From the NCBI GenBank assembly GCA_016871175.1, contig VFZL01000008.1:81141-145140 (forward strand): 64,000 nt of DNA, given 5' to 3'. The position numbers and the translations under genes were made by a program. Positions 47,195 through 57,450 of the stretch are shown here, piece by piece (within the stretch, counting starts at the first letter, position 1; each line of letters opens with the position of its first letter). The notes below the pieces were generated by a model. That model saw only the letters and a list, made by a program, of their open reading frames with translations, was not told the origin of the DNA and searched no databases. The DNA is from Acidimicrobiia bacterium. Lineage in GTDB: Bacteria > Acidobacteriota > Vicinamibacteria > Vicinamibacterales > CAVVIG01.

Positions 47195-50100
47195 TTACCT
47201 TCCTCCTCGGCCATCCGCCTGAGAGGCGAGCACGCGCTCGAGATTCGCGCGCGCGCCAGCGAATGCAGGCTCGAGGCGCAGGGCCTCTCGGAACTGCTCG
47301 ACGGCTTGTACGAGCTTGTGTCGAGACGCGAGCGCGACGCCGAGTGCGTTGTAGGCCTGCGCGGCGTTGGGCAGCGCGGGCAGCGCGCGGCGGAAGTGCT
47401 CGAGGGCCTCGTCATCGCGACCGGACTCGAGGAGCGCAGTGGCGAGGTCATAGCGCGCCGCCGCGTTGTCCGGTGTCATCTCGACGGCGCGCTGGAGGTG
47501 CTCAATCGACTCGGGATCGGAAGTCGCCGACAGGGCCCTCCCAAGGTGCCACCTGGCGTTGGCCGAGTTGGGCCCGATGCGGAGTGCCTTCCGCAGTTCC
47601 CCCACGGCGTGCTCGGTCTCGCCACGATTGAGCAGCGAGATGCCGAGAATCGTGTGCACCTCAGCGGAATAGGGCAGGATCGCGCCAAGGTACTTGCTGC
47701 CGTCGATGGAGCGGTTCGCATCTGACCGAACCTGCGTCGAGCCGCCGGGCTGCACCATGTAGAACTGATCGAGCAGCGTGAGGTACGTATCGAGCCCGCT
47801 CACCAGCGGTACCGGCTTGCCATCCACGAAGCAACGCGGGCACCACGCGGATACCTGACGGAGATCGATCAGTGACGCCGACGTGGTCACCGTCGTGGAG
47901 GCCCCCCCGGCGTTCAACAACGAACGCACGGTGTACTCCTGGAGCGGGCGGTCGTCGGTGACCGGCATCACCTGTCGGGTGGTGTCCTGCAGGATCTGTG
48001 CGGAGCCGATGAACGTGCCGACGATCTCGCGGACGCTCCCCAGATCGAGCCGTCGTAGATCCCCGCGGGCGTTCGGTGCGCGCTCGAGCGCGGCCTCCAG
48101 TCGCTCGGGATCAACAACGAGCGCGGGCGCCGTGGTGCCGAGGAGGATCAGATCGGCCTTGGCACCAGAGAGAAGGACCGCTTGCGGGAACACATCGACG
48201 AACGCACGGATCATCGCCAGAGTGACGCTCTCGGACACCTGATACACCGGCAGCCATTGACTGATGTAGCCACCCGGCCGAAGCCGAGTGCGGGCCAGCT
48301 CGTAGAACTCGCGCGAGTACAGCGCGCCGACACCCGCGTGCGCGATCGGCGGTGGCTCCAGCGTGATCAGGTCGTACGTGACAGCCGGCTGTACCTGGAG
48401 GTGCTGGCGACCGTCGTTGACGTAAACCGACACGCGCGGATCGTTCAGAACGTCACCGTTGGCGTCGCGGAAGTAGCTCGCGTGCGCGAGGACATGCGCC
48501 GAGAGCTCGGCGATGTGGACGTGGTCGACCGATGGATGGAGTGTCGCCGCATGCGCGGTGTTGCCCACGCCAAAGCCGATGACGAGCACGCGCTTCGGCT
48601 TGTCCATGGCGAGCAACGGGATGTGCGCGAGGGCCCGCATGTAGCGTTGCCCCAGCGGCTCGGTTCCCGCCATCGGATGCCCATTGGTCCAGAGCGCGCG
48701 GCCCTCTGGCGCCGAGTCGGTCACCGCGATCACCTCGTTCACGCCCTCGCTCAACGTGATGGGCAGGGTCGGCAGTGCCTGGGCACGCTGGAGCACGAAT
48801 CCTGCAGGCAGTCTCAGAAAGACGATCACCGCGAGCGCTCCGATGACCAGGGCACCGGCAAGTGGCGCAGCCGGCCGCCGAGCGCCGTCGTCTTCGAGCG
48901 CCGCCGCGCGAGACACGAGGAACAGCGGGCCGATGGCCGCCAGCGCCACGCCGGCGAGTGCCACGGCCGTCGTCTGCGTGCCGGCGAGCGGAAGCAGCAG
49001 GAAGCCCGTCCCGAGCGAGCCTGTGACGGCGCCAAGGGTGTTCGACAGGTAGAGCAGCCCCGTGCGGCCCGCCACCGATCGCTCGGCTCGCTGCACCAGG
49101 GCGTTGGCGATCGGAAATGTCAGCCCCATGAGCAGTGCGGGCAACGCGATCTCGGCGATGACCGGCTTGGCGTTGAACCAGAGCTCCGTGAGGTTGTGCG
49201 GCCAGAAGGACGCCTGGTCGATCGCCATGTGGGGCTGTCGGCCGGCTTCGTGAACACGGATGGCGTCTGCGCTCGCAATGCCCAGCAGTGACGATGCGAC
49301 GAGTCCGCCTTGCACCACCATCAGCCATTGAGCGGGTTGCACGATGTGGCGGCGCATCACGCCGGTGAGGAGCGAACCGGCGCCCATGCCGACCAGGGCC
49401 ACGGTCAACACGGTGGAGAACACCGCGCGAAACTGTCCAAGCTGGAGGGATATATGCCGCAGCCAGAGGATCTCGAGTCCCATCGCGGCGAAGCCGGTTA
49501 GCGCCAGAGCGATGCTCGTGAACACCACGAGCGATCGCTCGTTCTGTGACGCACCCTCGGGATCAACCGAAGTCGCCCCGCGACGACGGCGCTTACCGGT
49601 CGCCCCGGTCGTCAACGATGAGTGCGCGTGGCGGGCCAGTGCCAGAGCGCCGACGCCGGCCGCGAGGTTCAGAGCGACAGCGACGCCCTGCGTCGCCCGA
49701 AGGCCCATTGCCGGCACGAGGAGGAAGTCGGTGGAGAAGCAGCCGACCGCCGCACCGAGTGTGTTGACGCCGTAGAGGAGTGCGGTCCGTGGTCCGGTCG
49801 TCGCGAGGTCGTCGCGCACCAGGTGGCGAATGAGCAGCGTCAGCGTGCCGCCCATGACGAAGGTCACGGGCACGAGCAGGACGACGGCGGTGATGCCCCG
49901 TATCGCGTACGAAACCGAGGACACGCGCTGCCACCCGATCGCGTCGGGTGAGTACCAGGAGGTCGCAGCGGACATCCACCCCAGGCTGGGCAGGAGCAGC
50001 ACGACCCAGGCGCCCAGTGCCGCGATGATGAGCTCGGCCCAACCGTACGCGCGCAGCAGCGAATCCGGCTGCGTCGCATAACGCCCGTCGGCCCAGCGTC

Positions 50101-50296
50101 CGATGACGTGGCTGCCTGCCCCCAGGCCGAGCATGAACACGGCGACGACCAGCGACGCCGAGTAGACGGTGTTGCCGAAGACGTTACCGAACTCGCGGAC
50201 CCAGGCGACCTGGTAGATGAGCCCGCTCAGCCCCGAGGCGAAGAAGAGGACGGAGACGGGGCCAACCGCGGTCACGTGGCTGTGCCCCGTCTTCAT
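47195..50296 (-). CDS. Membrane / spermidine-synthase-like / TPR fusion protein
   Basis: 1033 residues in three parts. Residues 1-500 hold about a dozen transmembrane helices in two similar halves ('FFASGLSGLIYQVAWVREFG' and 'LTGFAAMGLEILWLRHISLQ'). Residues about 515-790 are a spermidine-synthase/SAM-methyltransferase-like Rossmann fold ('KPKRVLVIGFGVGNTAHAATLHP', 'VSVYVNDGRQHLQ', 'YDLITLEPPP'). Residues about 890-1030 are three or four TPRs. Such fusions are annotated as spermidine synthase-like membrane proteins, but polyamine synthesis has not been shown for them. It starts 11 bases after the interrupted TonB receptor, so they form an operon. Confidence 0.8.
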   Translation of the reverse strand: MKTGHSHVTAVGPVSVLFFASGLSGLIYQVAWVREFGNVFGNTVYSASLVVAVFMLGLGAGSHVIGRWADGRYATQPDSLLRAYGWAELIIAALGAWVVLLLPSLGWMSAATSWYSPDAIGWQRVSSVSYAIRGITAVVLLVPVTFVMGGTLTLLIRHLVRDDLATTGPRTALLYGVNTLGAAVGCFSTDFLLVPAMGLRATQGVAVALNLAAGVGALALARHAHSSLTTGATGKRRRRGATSVDPEGASQNERSLVVFTSIALALTGFAAMGLEILWLRHISLQLGQFRAVFSTVLTVALVGMGAGSLLTGVMRRHIVQPAQWLMVVQGGLVASSLLGIASADAIRVHEAGRQPHMAIDQASFWPHNLTELWFNAKPVIAEIALPALLMGLTFPIANALVQRAERSVAGRTGLLYLSNTLGAVTGSLGTGFLLLPLAGTQTTAVALAGVALAAIGPLFLVSRAAALEDDGARRPAAPLAGALVIGALAVIVFLRLPAGFVLQRAQALPTLPITLSEGVNEVIAVTDSAPEGRALWTNGHPMAGTEPLGQRYMRALAHIPLLAMDKPKRVLVIGFGVGNTAHAATLHPSVDHVHIAELSAHVLAHASYFRDANGDVLNDPRVSVYVNDGRQHLQVQPAVTYDLITLEPPPIAHAGVGALYSREFYELARTRLRPGGYISQWLPVYQVSESVTLAMIRAFVDVFPQAVLLSGAKADLILLGTTAPALVVDPERLEAALERAPNARGDLRRLDLGSVREIVGTFIGSAQILQDTTRQVMPVTDDRPLQEYTVRSLLNAGGASTTVTTSASLIDLRQVSAWCPRCFVDGKPVPLVSGLDTYLTLLDQFYMVQPGGSTQVRSDANRSIDGSKYLGAILPYSAEVHTILGISLLNRGETEHAVGELRKALRIGPNSANARWHLGRALSATSDPESIEHLQRAVEMTPDNAAARYDLATALLESGRDDEALEHFRRALPALPNAAQAYNALGVALASRHKLVQAVEQFREALRLEPAFAGARANLERVLASQADGRGGR

Positions 50297-50307
50297 CTCG
50301 GAACGTG

Positions 50308-51750
50308 TCAGAACTCGAACCGGGCGCCCAGTTGCAGCAGGAACGGATACGTCCCGTGGCCGGCTGCGAGGTAGCCGACCGGTTGCCGGAATAGGACGCT
50401 ACGCGCATTGCCTCCGTACTGCTCACCGAAGTTGACGTTGTTGAGCAGGTTGAAGAACTCACCGAAGAGACCGATGCGTCGACGGTCGCTCCCGAGTCGG
50501 ATGAACTTGGTGACGCGCATGTCGAGGAGCGTCGTGTTGTCTCCGCGTGCCGAGTACGCCGACACGGGCTGGCCCGTCGCGGGATCCACCCAGCGCTGGA
50601 CCAACCCCGCGCCGACCGATCCGCCCACCGGGTCGAATCCGGAGAGCAAGTTGTACGGCCGCGCCGACGCCAACCTCAGCACCGGCGAGGTCTGGATGCC
50701 GAAGGGAAGATTGAACACCCCGTAGAGCACCATCCGGTGTCGCTCGTCGGTGTTGGTTGGGCCCCATTCGCCGGGCCCGAAGGGTTGATCCCACACCGAC
50801 GGCGGTTGCGTGAAGTACGCGGACCCTGCGATCTGGCCGCCGTAGGAATACGCGCCAGATAGCACGTACGTCGCGCGGAACGTCGCCCGGTTCATGCGTC
50901 GCTCGAACAGAAACGCCAGCTCGTCGTACCGGTTCTTGTTGATGGACGCTTGGATCTGCAGCGGTCCTATACGATCCGGATCCCCGTACACCTGCTGGAG
51001 CACCGGCGCCAGGAGCCGCTGTCCGTTGATGATCGGGTTGGCCTCCAACGCGCGGAAGTCATTCCGACCTTCGATGTGCGTGTAGTCGACCGAGAAGACG
51101 GTGTTGGCCGCGATCTCGTGCGTGTAGCCGATGTGGGCCTGATGGGTCCGCGGGTCGGTGATATCCGGGTCGAACCAATAGCCCCCCGATCGCCGGCCGG
51201 GAGGGAAGCGATCGGTGATGGTGGGTTTCTCGGGGAGCGGATCGATGCCGAGCCGGTAATTCGCCAACTGACCGACGCCGATCGCGGTGTTGACCGCGGT
51301 CGCGTCGAATGTGATCGGCCGGTTGCTGAGGATGAAGATGTTGTAGTGGGTGTTGATGCCCGTCCCATCGAAGTAGAGCCCGTAGCCGCCCCGCAACACC
51401 TTCCGTCCGGTCCCACTGATGTCGTACGCGAAGCCGACGCGCGGGGAGATGTCCTTGGTGGGCGTCCTTGGAAGCTTCGCGTACTGGCTGCCGATGTCTT
51501 TGAGGAGCTGATACGTGAGGTTCTGCTCGTTGATGTTCTGTCCGTAGAAGTTGATGTCGCGGTCGTAGCGGATGCCGAGGTTGAGTGTCAGCTGCGAGCT
51601 GACGCGCCAGTCGTCTTGCGCGTAAGCCGCCACCTTCCTGGAGCCGTTCAGGCGATATTGATTGGTGTGGATGTCCGCGCCCTCGGCCCAGCTTCTCACG
51701 ATGCCGGGGGTCTGAAATCCTTGGGGATACCGTCCGTTGGTGTTGTTCAC
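50308..51750 (-). pseudogene. TonB-dependent receptor, C-terminal barrel half
   Basis: 480 codons, or 498 counting the codons after the stop at 51805. The frame is continuous with the upstream half: after the TGA it goes on 'ACCLYWGRFTFFDDPATIVNNTNGRYPQG' without a shift. It encodes the outer barrel strands ('VAAYAQDDWRVSSQLTLNLGIRYD', 'YTHEIAANTVFSVDYTHIEGRND') and ends 'FLLQLGARFEF' with the barrel's C-terminal Phe. Alone it has no signal peptide and could not reach the outer membrane. It is followed at 11 bases by the spermidine-synthase-like fusion gene. Confidence 0.8.
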
Positions 51751-51804
51751 GATCGTCGCCGGATCGTCGAAGAACGTGAACCGACCCCAATACAGGCAGC
51801 ACGC

Positions 51805-53328
51805 TCAGCCAAACGTCGGCATCCAGTTGAAGTCGGCGCCGAACCGAAGCGCGTGTCCACCCCGCTGCCACGTCACCGCGTCACGCACCTGCCAGAGGTC
51901 TTGCGCGTAGTCATAAGAGGTGCTGGGATTGCCGACCGAGAATGACGGGAACGTCATCGTGTTCAGAGTGGGGAGCCGTGTGACCGCGGGGTAGTTCAGA
52001 TGGAAGAACAGGCTGCGGTCCTGCCCTGCGCCTCGCGATCCCGTCTGATCGTTCACGCCATACATGTGGTTGCGATGCACGGTCAGCTGGTTCAGGAAGT
52101 TCGAGCCGTGCACCCAGTTGTGTTGCACGACCGCGGACCAGTAGCTCGCCTCCTCGAGCGTCGTGGTCGAGAGATCGGACATGGTGCGTTGCGTCTTGTT
52201 GCCGTCGAACGCCGTGTGCTTCTGCCCCGCGTAGCTCGCCGTCAAGGAGTGACCCTGATTGAGCTGCACGTTGCCCTTGAGGGTGTACATCCGGTCGTTG
52301 TACGGCTGGGGGATCGTCCGCGACGGTTTGGCGCCGAACGGCTCCAGCATCCGCACCTGGTCGTAGACGTTGTTGGGAATGGTGATGCTCTTCCGCTCGT
52401 GGATCAGCTCCATCGCGCCGAAGTAGAACGCTCTATTCTGAAGGATCGGCCCTCCCAACGAGCCCCCGTACTGCCGTCGTGAGAACGGGTCCTTCTGGAC
52501 GTTGTCGCGCACCGCGAAGAAGTCCTTCTTCATGAGGTCGCGCTCGCGGTCGTACAGGAACGTGGACCCCCGCACCTCGTTGGTGCCGGACTTGGTGACC
52601 AGCGCCACCGTTGCGCCGCCCGATCGTCCGTCGGCAGCAGTGAACTGGTGCGTGTTCACGCGGAACTCTTCGGTCCCTTCCATCGTGAACGCCATCATCG
52701 GTCCGCCGACCAGGTTGTCCCGGTTGTCCGCACCATCGACCAGGGGTGTGATGTTGCGCCCCTGCGCGCCGCCCACCGAGACGCTCCCTTGCTGGCGCTT
52801 GATGGGATGCAGCGGCGCCACCTCCCTCGCGCCAGGCAGCATCGTCATCAGCTGCGTGAAGCGGCGTGTGAGCATCGGCAGGCTCTGCACCTCCTGCGTG
52901 CGGATCGTCGAGCTGACCGTCGATTGCGTCGTCTCGATCATCGGCGCTGCGCCCGCCACCGTGACGGTTTCCGCTAGCGCGGCGACGCCGAGCGTCAGGT
53001 CGACCGTGATGGTCGCGGTGACGGCAAGCACGACACCGTCTCGCGTCAACGTGGCGAAGCCTTGCATCGCCGCGGCGATCTTGTAGCGGCCCGGCTGAAG
53101 GCCCGGGACGCTGTACAGGCCCTCGGCGTTGGTGACCACCTCCCGCACGACGCCTGTATCGGTGTTGGTGATCGTTACGGTGACGCCGGGTAGGACAGCC
53201 TCCGCCTGGTCGATGACTCGTCCGTTGATGGTTCCCGTCGCTTGCGAGAACGCGAGCCCCGCCGACAACAGCAGCAGCATCACGGCCATCCAACCCCGTG
53301 ACACCGGCTTCTCGACAACGCATCTCAT
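51805..53328 (-). pseudogene. TonB-dependent receptor, N-terminal half, cut by an in-frame TGA
   Basis: 507 residues: signal peptide ('GWMAVMLLLLSAGLAFSQATG'), carboxypeptidase-regulatory domain ('INGRVIDQAEAVLPGVTVTITN'), Oar-like plug ('NITPLVDGADNRDNLVGG') and the first barrel strands up to 'LRFGADFNWMPTFG'. The TGA at 51805-51807 falls where relatives have Trp or another residue, and the same frame continues to 50308. Joined, the protein would be about 1006 residues, a normal Oar-type receptor. The stop codon suggests a recent nonsense mutation or a base error. Confidence 0.82.
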
Positions 53329-53724
53329 GACGGCCCTCCTTCGACTGAAGATTTCTCCAACGGGCGGAGCCCGCGACGCGGATGAGGCCCAGCGACGACG
53401 AGATGAGCACGAACGACGAATGAGTCCGACAGCGGCGATTGAGGCTAGGGATCGCGAAGCCTGACCGGTCTCACGTCAGCCGCGATGTCAGTGTGACCGT
53501 GGGGGCGGACACGCGAGGCGGAACCGGCGCCTGCGGAGGATCTGACCGGGCAAAGGCGCAGCCGACTGCCATCGAGGATGCGACACCATGGGACCTCTCC
53601 TCTCGAATCGATCTACCGGGAGTGGGGCGATGACTACGCGCTTATACGCTCGGGGTCGTCGGTTGTCAACGTCGATGGGCGAGGTCGATGGGCGAGGCTG
53701 TCGATCGGCGAGGCGGGAAGGCCG
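53329..53724. other. Gap upstream of the TonB receptor; no gene seen
   Basis: Open frames here are short and lack motifs. The gap probably holds the receptor's promoter and ends in the small tandem repeat at 53671-53712. Confidence 0.4.
53671..53712. repeat. Short tandem repeat GTCGATGGGCGAG
   Basis: Two exact 13-base copies (53671-53683, 53684-53696), then GCT and a third copy with one mismatch (53700-53712, GTCGATCGGCGAG), just after the stop side of the GT4 gene. Confidence 0.6.
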
Positions 53725-54816
53725 CTAATTCCCCATCAGCCTGGCGTACACCGCGGCCGTATCGGCGACCATCCGGTCCACGGTGAACCGCTCGCGAACG
53801 CGCTCGAGACCCGCCTGACCATATCGCTGGCGACGGGGCTCGTCGTTGAGGAGCGAGACGATGGCACGGGCGAGTCCGGGCGCGTCACGAGGCGGCACGA
53901 GGACGCCAGTGACGCCGTCGGTCACCACCTCCGGGATGCCGCCGGTCCGCGTGGCGACGATCGGCTTTCCACACGCCATCGCGTCGAGCAGCGACGTCCC
54001 CAGCCCTTCAGTGACCGAGCTCATCACGAAGAGGTCCAGTCCTTTGACACAGCCAATCACATCCGCCCGGAATCCCGGTAGCAGCACGTGCTTCTCGAGA
54101 TGATGCTCGTGCACGATGTGTTCGAGCTGCTCGCGGAGCTCGCCTTCGCCGAAGATGACGAACCGCGCATCGGGAATCTCGCGCCGGACGAGGTGGGCGG
54201 CGTCGATCAGATACCGCTGGCCTTTGTGCGGCACGAGCGCAGCGACGTTGCCGACGAGCGGCGCATGGTGCGGCAGCCAGAGGGTCTCATGCACGTTGAC
54301 CGGCGGCGTGGCGACGATGCGGTCGATGTCGATGCCCTCGTGGACGGTGACTGTCCGATCGCGCGGCACGCCGTCGGATACGAGCATCTCGCGAATCGCT
54401 TCAGACGCGGCGATGAAGCAGTCGACCTGCCGGTTCTTCCATCGCGAGAGCGAGTTGCCCTGCAAGTGAAAGTCCACGCGCCTCGACGCGACGAGAGCGG
54501 GCGTGGGCCTTGCGGTGGTCATGGACAGCGCGAGCGCTGCCATGGCCACTGCGTGCGAATCGTGTGCGTGCACGACATTGGGGCCGAGACGACGGATGAC
54601 GCGGGACAACCGCCACGCCGCGGTGAGGTCCATCTCGGTTCGCGGCGCCAACGGGATGAGCTCGAGTCCCTCGGCTGCCCGCAGCCGGAGCTCGCCGTCG
54701 GGATGCGCCACGAGCGCGGCGCGTTGGCCCAGCGCGCGCAGACCGTTGACGGTCAGCAGGACCTGGTTCTGCCCGCCACGCCACGTCCGCGCGGTGTCGA
54801 TGTGCAGGGAAAACAT
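53725..54816 (-). CDS. Glycosyltransferase family 4
   Basis: 363 residues with a GT-B fold. The N-terminal domain has 'RTWRGGQNQVLLTVNGL' and 'NVVHAHDSHAVAMAAL'. The C-terminal donor domain has 'VGNVAALVPHKGQRYLIDAAHLV', 'FVIFGEGELREQLE' and the E-x7-E region 'SSVTEGLGTSLLDAMACGKPIVATRTGGIPEV'. It probably adds a sugar to lipopolysaccharide core or a surface glycan. It lies 9 bases after the GT2 gene, in a three-gene operon with TolC. Confidence 0.9.
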   Translation of the reverse strand: MFSLHIDTARTWRGGQNQVLLTVNGLRALGQRAALVAHPDGELRLRAAEGLELIPLAPRTEMDLTAAWRLSRVIRRLGPNVVHAHDSHAVAMAALALSMTTARPTPALVASRRVDFHLQGNSLSRWKNRQVDCFIAASEAIREMLVSDGVPRDRTVTVHEGIDIDRIVATPPVNVHETLWLPHHAPLVGNVAALVPHKGQRYLIDAAHLVRREIPDARFVIFGEGELREQLEHIVHEHHLEKHVLLPGFRADVIGCVKGLDLFVMSSVTEGLGTSLLDAMACGKPIVATRTGGIPEVVTDGVTGVLVPPRDAPGLARAIVSLLNDEPRRQRYGQAGLERVRERFTVDRMVADTAAVYARLMGN

Positions 54817-54825
54817 GCCCGGCCG

Positions 54826-55590
54826 TCAGCGTCGCGGCAACGTCGTCGCGCGCCGGAGCTCCCACAGCTTGGCGAACTTGAGGAACACGTAGTACGCGTT
54901 CATCAGGGAGATCACGAGCCCGACCGACCCGTCGCGAAACCCGCCCTTTGCGACGTAGTTGCGGAGGAACGCAAGCGGTGGATGTGCCACCAGGTGCAGG
55001 AGCCCCGCCCGTCGACCCTGCTCGTGCATCTGGCGTGCGGCCAATGAGGTGTAGCGGTTGATCGTCTCGAGATGATCCGAGATGTCCCGATAGGCGTAAT
55101 GCTGCAGATCGTGCGTGAGCGTCCCGACCGCCCCCTCGGCGGTGACTGTTTCGTGGACATAGGCTCCCGTCCAGCGCGCCCGGTGCTTGTGATAGAGGCG
55201 GGGCTGATGATCGGGATACCAATCGGTGCTGCGGATCCATCGACCGAGGTGGAACGTGACACGCGGAATGCGAAAGGCCGCCGCCGAGGGCTCGGAGGCG
55301 AGCAGCGCGCCAATCTCCTGAGCCAGATCCGGAGTCACCCGTTCGTCAGCGTCGATCGACAGAATCCAGTCATGCGACGCCAGCGATGCGGCGGCGTTCT
55401 TCTGAGCCACATACCCTGGCCACTCGCGGACACATACGCGATCCGTGTAGCGGCGCGCGATGGCCACGGTGTCGTCGCGGCTCCCGGAGTCGATGACGAC
55501 GATCTCGTCGGCCCAGCAGACGGATTCGAGCGCGGCCGCGATATCAGAGGCCTCGTCGCGCGTGATGATCGTGACCGAGAGTTTCGGCAC
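54826..55590 (-). CDS. Glycosyltransferase family 2 (WaaE/KdtX-like)
   Basis: 254 residues with the GT-A start 'KLSVTIITRDEASDIAAALESV', 'ADEIVVIDSGSRDDTVAIA' and a metal-binding DxD-type 'ILSIDADERV'. 'AQKNAAASLASHDW' and the distal 'HETVTAEGAVGTLTHDLQHYAYRDISDHL' resemble WaaE/KdtX lipopolysaccharide-core beta-glucosyltransferases. A C-terminal hydrophobic stretch may attach it to the membrane. It lies between TolC (9 bases upstream) and GT4 (9 bases downstream). Confidence 0.88.
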   Translation of the reverse strand: MPKLSVTIITRDEASDIAAALESVCWADEIVVIDSGSRDDTVAIARRYTDRVCVREWPGYVAQKNAAASLASHDWILSIDADERVTPDLAQEIGALLASEPSAAAFRIPRVTFHLGRWIRSTDWYPDHQPRLYHKHRARWTGAYVHETVTAEGAVGTLTHDLQHYAYRDISDHLETINRYTSLAARQMHEQGRRAGLLHLVAHPPLAFLRNYVAKGGFRDGSVGLVISLMNAYYVFLKFAKLWELRRATTLPRR

Positions 55591-55599
55591 CCGCGCAGT

Positions 55600-57258
55600 C
55601 TATCGTAACGGCACTTCCTGAACCGCCTCGTAGTCCACGACCGACTTGTTGTAGTCCAGAATCGCTTTGACCTCGTTCGTGCGCGCTTGAGCCAAGTCCC
55701 GCTGCGCCTGGAAGACGAAGAAGCTGGTCTGGATGCCCGCGGCGAACTTCTTCTCTTCCGCTTCCAGGCGGCGCTCAGCGAGCTCACGGGCGACGCGGGA
55801 TGTGTCGACGCGCTGCCGGTTCGTCTGCACCTGCCGGGCGGCATCGCGGATCTCCGTGGCGACCTGAAGCTCGGTGTTGCGAAGCTGGGTCTGTGCCTGC
55901 GAGTACTGCAGTCGCGCCCTGGCGAGGTTCGCTTCGTTGGCGCTGGTGCCAATCGGGTAGCCGATCTGGACGCCGAACGTCCACGCGGGATACGCGTTGC
56001 TGAACACGTCGCCCAACACCGACCCGAACCCGCGCGACGACAGCACGCGGCGGTTCGGAATCCCACTACCCAACTGGTTGAATGCCAGCGGCTCGAGGAG
56101 CGACCCGCCCAGGCCTACCAGGCCGTAGGTCGCGCTGGCATTGATCTCCGGCAGGATCTGGTTGCGCAGGAAGTTGATGCTGATGTCGTTCTGCTGGAGC
56201 GTGTTCCTGGCCTGCAACACCTCCGTTCTGTTGGTCGTCGCGCGTTGAACGGCTGCCGTCACATCGAGCGCCGCCTCCATGAACGCCCCCGAATCAGTCG
56301 GCTCGAGCGTCGTCGTCCAGAAGTCGGGCGAGCCGGGATCCAGGATGAGCGCTCGCAGCCGATCCTCAGCCTGTTTGATTGCCGCCTCCGCCACGATCAC
56401 CGATTCCTGGTTCCGTGCGACCTCCGACTGCGCCTCGACGATGTCGATGGGGGCCATGGTGCCGATCTGGACGCGCTTTTCGTTGTCCGCGAGAAGGCGT
56501 CGCGCCAGGTCGAGCGACTGGCGCTGCGCGGTGAGGTTGTTGATCGCGAACACCAAATCCCAATACGCATTGCGGACGTTGCGAGTGGTCCGCACTACGG
56601 TGGCCTTGAGGTTGATGTCGGAGATCTCGCGGAGCCGTTCATTGAGCTGGAGTTGCTGTCGATCTCTGTCGATCAGGCGATTCCTCAGCAGCGGCTGCGT
56701 GATGTTGAACGAGAAGTTCGATCGCAACTGCGGATTGAAGTTGTTGAAGAAATTCGTGGTCGTCGACCGAATCGTGTCCCAGCTGAACGAGTAGTTGCCG
56801 CCCGTCTTCAGCAATTGCTGAACGCCGATGGTCGCGTCGAGGCGGCCATCCGTGACCTTGTCTTGACCGCCCGCGAACAGGTTGGTAATCGGGCTGTCTG
56901 TCGACCCGCCGACGAAGTTGGACGTGAACGTCGGGACCCACGTGGCGCGTGATTGCGCCACCGTATAGTCCTGAATCTGGGGGTTCAGCCGTTCGACGCG
57001 AATGCCCAGGTTCTGCTCCAGCGCGAGGTTCACCGCTTCGCCCGACGACAGTCGACGGACGGGTCCGGCGCCGGCGGCGGCGGGCCCAGCTTGTCCCGCT
57101 TGATCTCCGGCTTCGGCTTGGGCCGCGACGGCCTTCGCCACAGCCGAGAGCGAGAACGGCGAGTTGGACGGCAGCGGCTGCGCCGTTGCCGCCGACCACC
57201 ACAGGACGACGAAGACCGCGGCGAAACTCGACCGGGCCTGGCGAAACGGATGACGCAT
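55600..57258 (-). CDS. TolC-family outer-membrane efflux protein
   Basis: 552 residues with a signal peptide ('SSFAAVFVVLWWSAATAQP') and two outer-membrane-efflux (OEP) repeats of long helices plus short strands: 'LSSGEAVNLALEQNLGIRVERLNP', 'NAYWDLVFAINNLTAQRQSLDLARRLL', and later 'RARLQYSQAQTQLRNTELQVATEIRDAARQVQ'. The length is somewhat above E. coli TolC. It is likely the outer-membrane exit duct for a pump whose other parts are not in this window. It heads an operon with two glycosyltransferases, which could indicate export of a glycan or glycolipid. Confidence 0.9.
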   Translation of the reverse strand: MRHPFRQARSSFAAVFVVLWWSAATAQPLPSNSPFSLSAVAKAVAAQAEAGDQAGQAGPAAAGAGPVRRLSSGEAVNLALEQNLGIRVERLNPQIQDYTVAQSRATWVPTFTSNFVGGSTDSPITNLFAGGQDKVTDGRLDATIGVQQLLKTGGNYSFSWDTIRSTTTNFFNNFNPQLRSNFSFNITQPLLRNRLIDRDRQQLQLNERLREISDINLKATVVRTTRNVRNAYWDLVFAINNLTAQRQSLDLARRLLADNEKRVQIGTMAPIDIVEAQSEVARNQESVIVAEAAIKQAEDRLRALILDPGSPDFWTTTLEPTDSGAFMEAALDVTAAVQRATTNRTEVLQARNTLQQNDISINFLRNQILPEINASATYGLVGLGGSLLEPLAFNQLGSGIPNRRVLSSRGFGSVLGDVFSNAYPAWTFGVQIGYPIGTSANEANLARARLQYSQAQTQLRNTELQVATEIRDAARQVQTNRQRVDTSRVARELAERRLEAEEKKFAAGIQTSFFVFQAQRDLAQARTNEVKAILDYNKSVVDYEAVQEVPLR

Positions 57259-57378
57259 GTGCGGAGGGCTCCCTTAAGAGGCTGGTGGCGGGCCACGTCC
57301 ACCAGGTCGATGTGCCTACGCGGTCACTTCCAATAGACGTCCGGAAAGCTGGTTCGGTTCAGAGACCGTTGGTCTATG

Positions 57379-57384
57379 TATACT
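57379..57384 (+). promoter_or_regulatory. Candidate -10 element for pyrE-truA
   Basis: TATACT preceded directly by TG, 66 bases upstream of the chosen pyrE start. The -35 region (about 57355-57361) is poor. Its position inside the upstream ATG frame supports the later pyrE start. Confidence 0.3.
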
Positions 57385-57450
57385 ACCCAACCGCACCAGG
57401 CTCCGGCGCCGTCCCGCATTCCCGTAGCCCGCATGCTCGCCGTGACCCTT

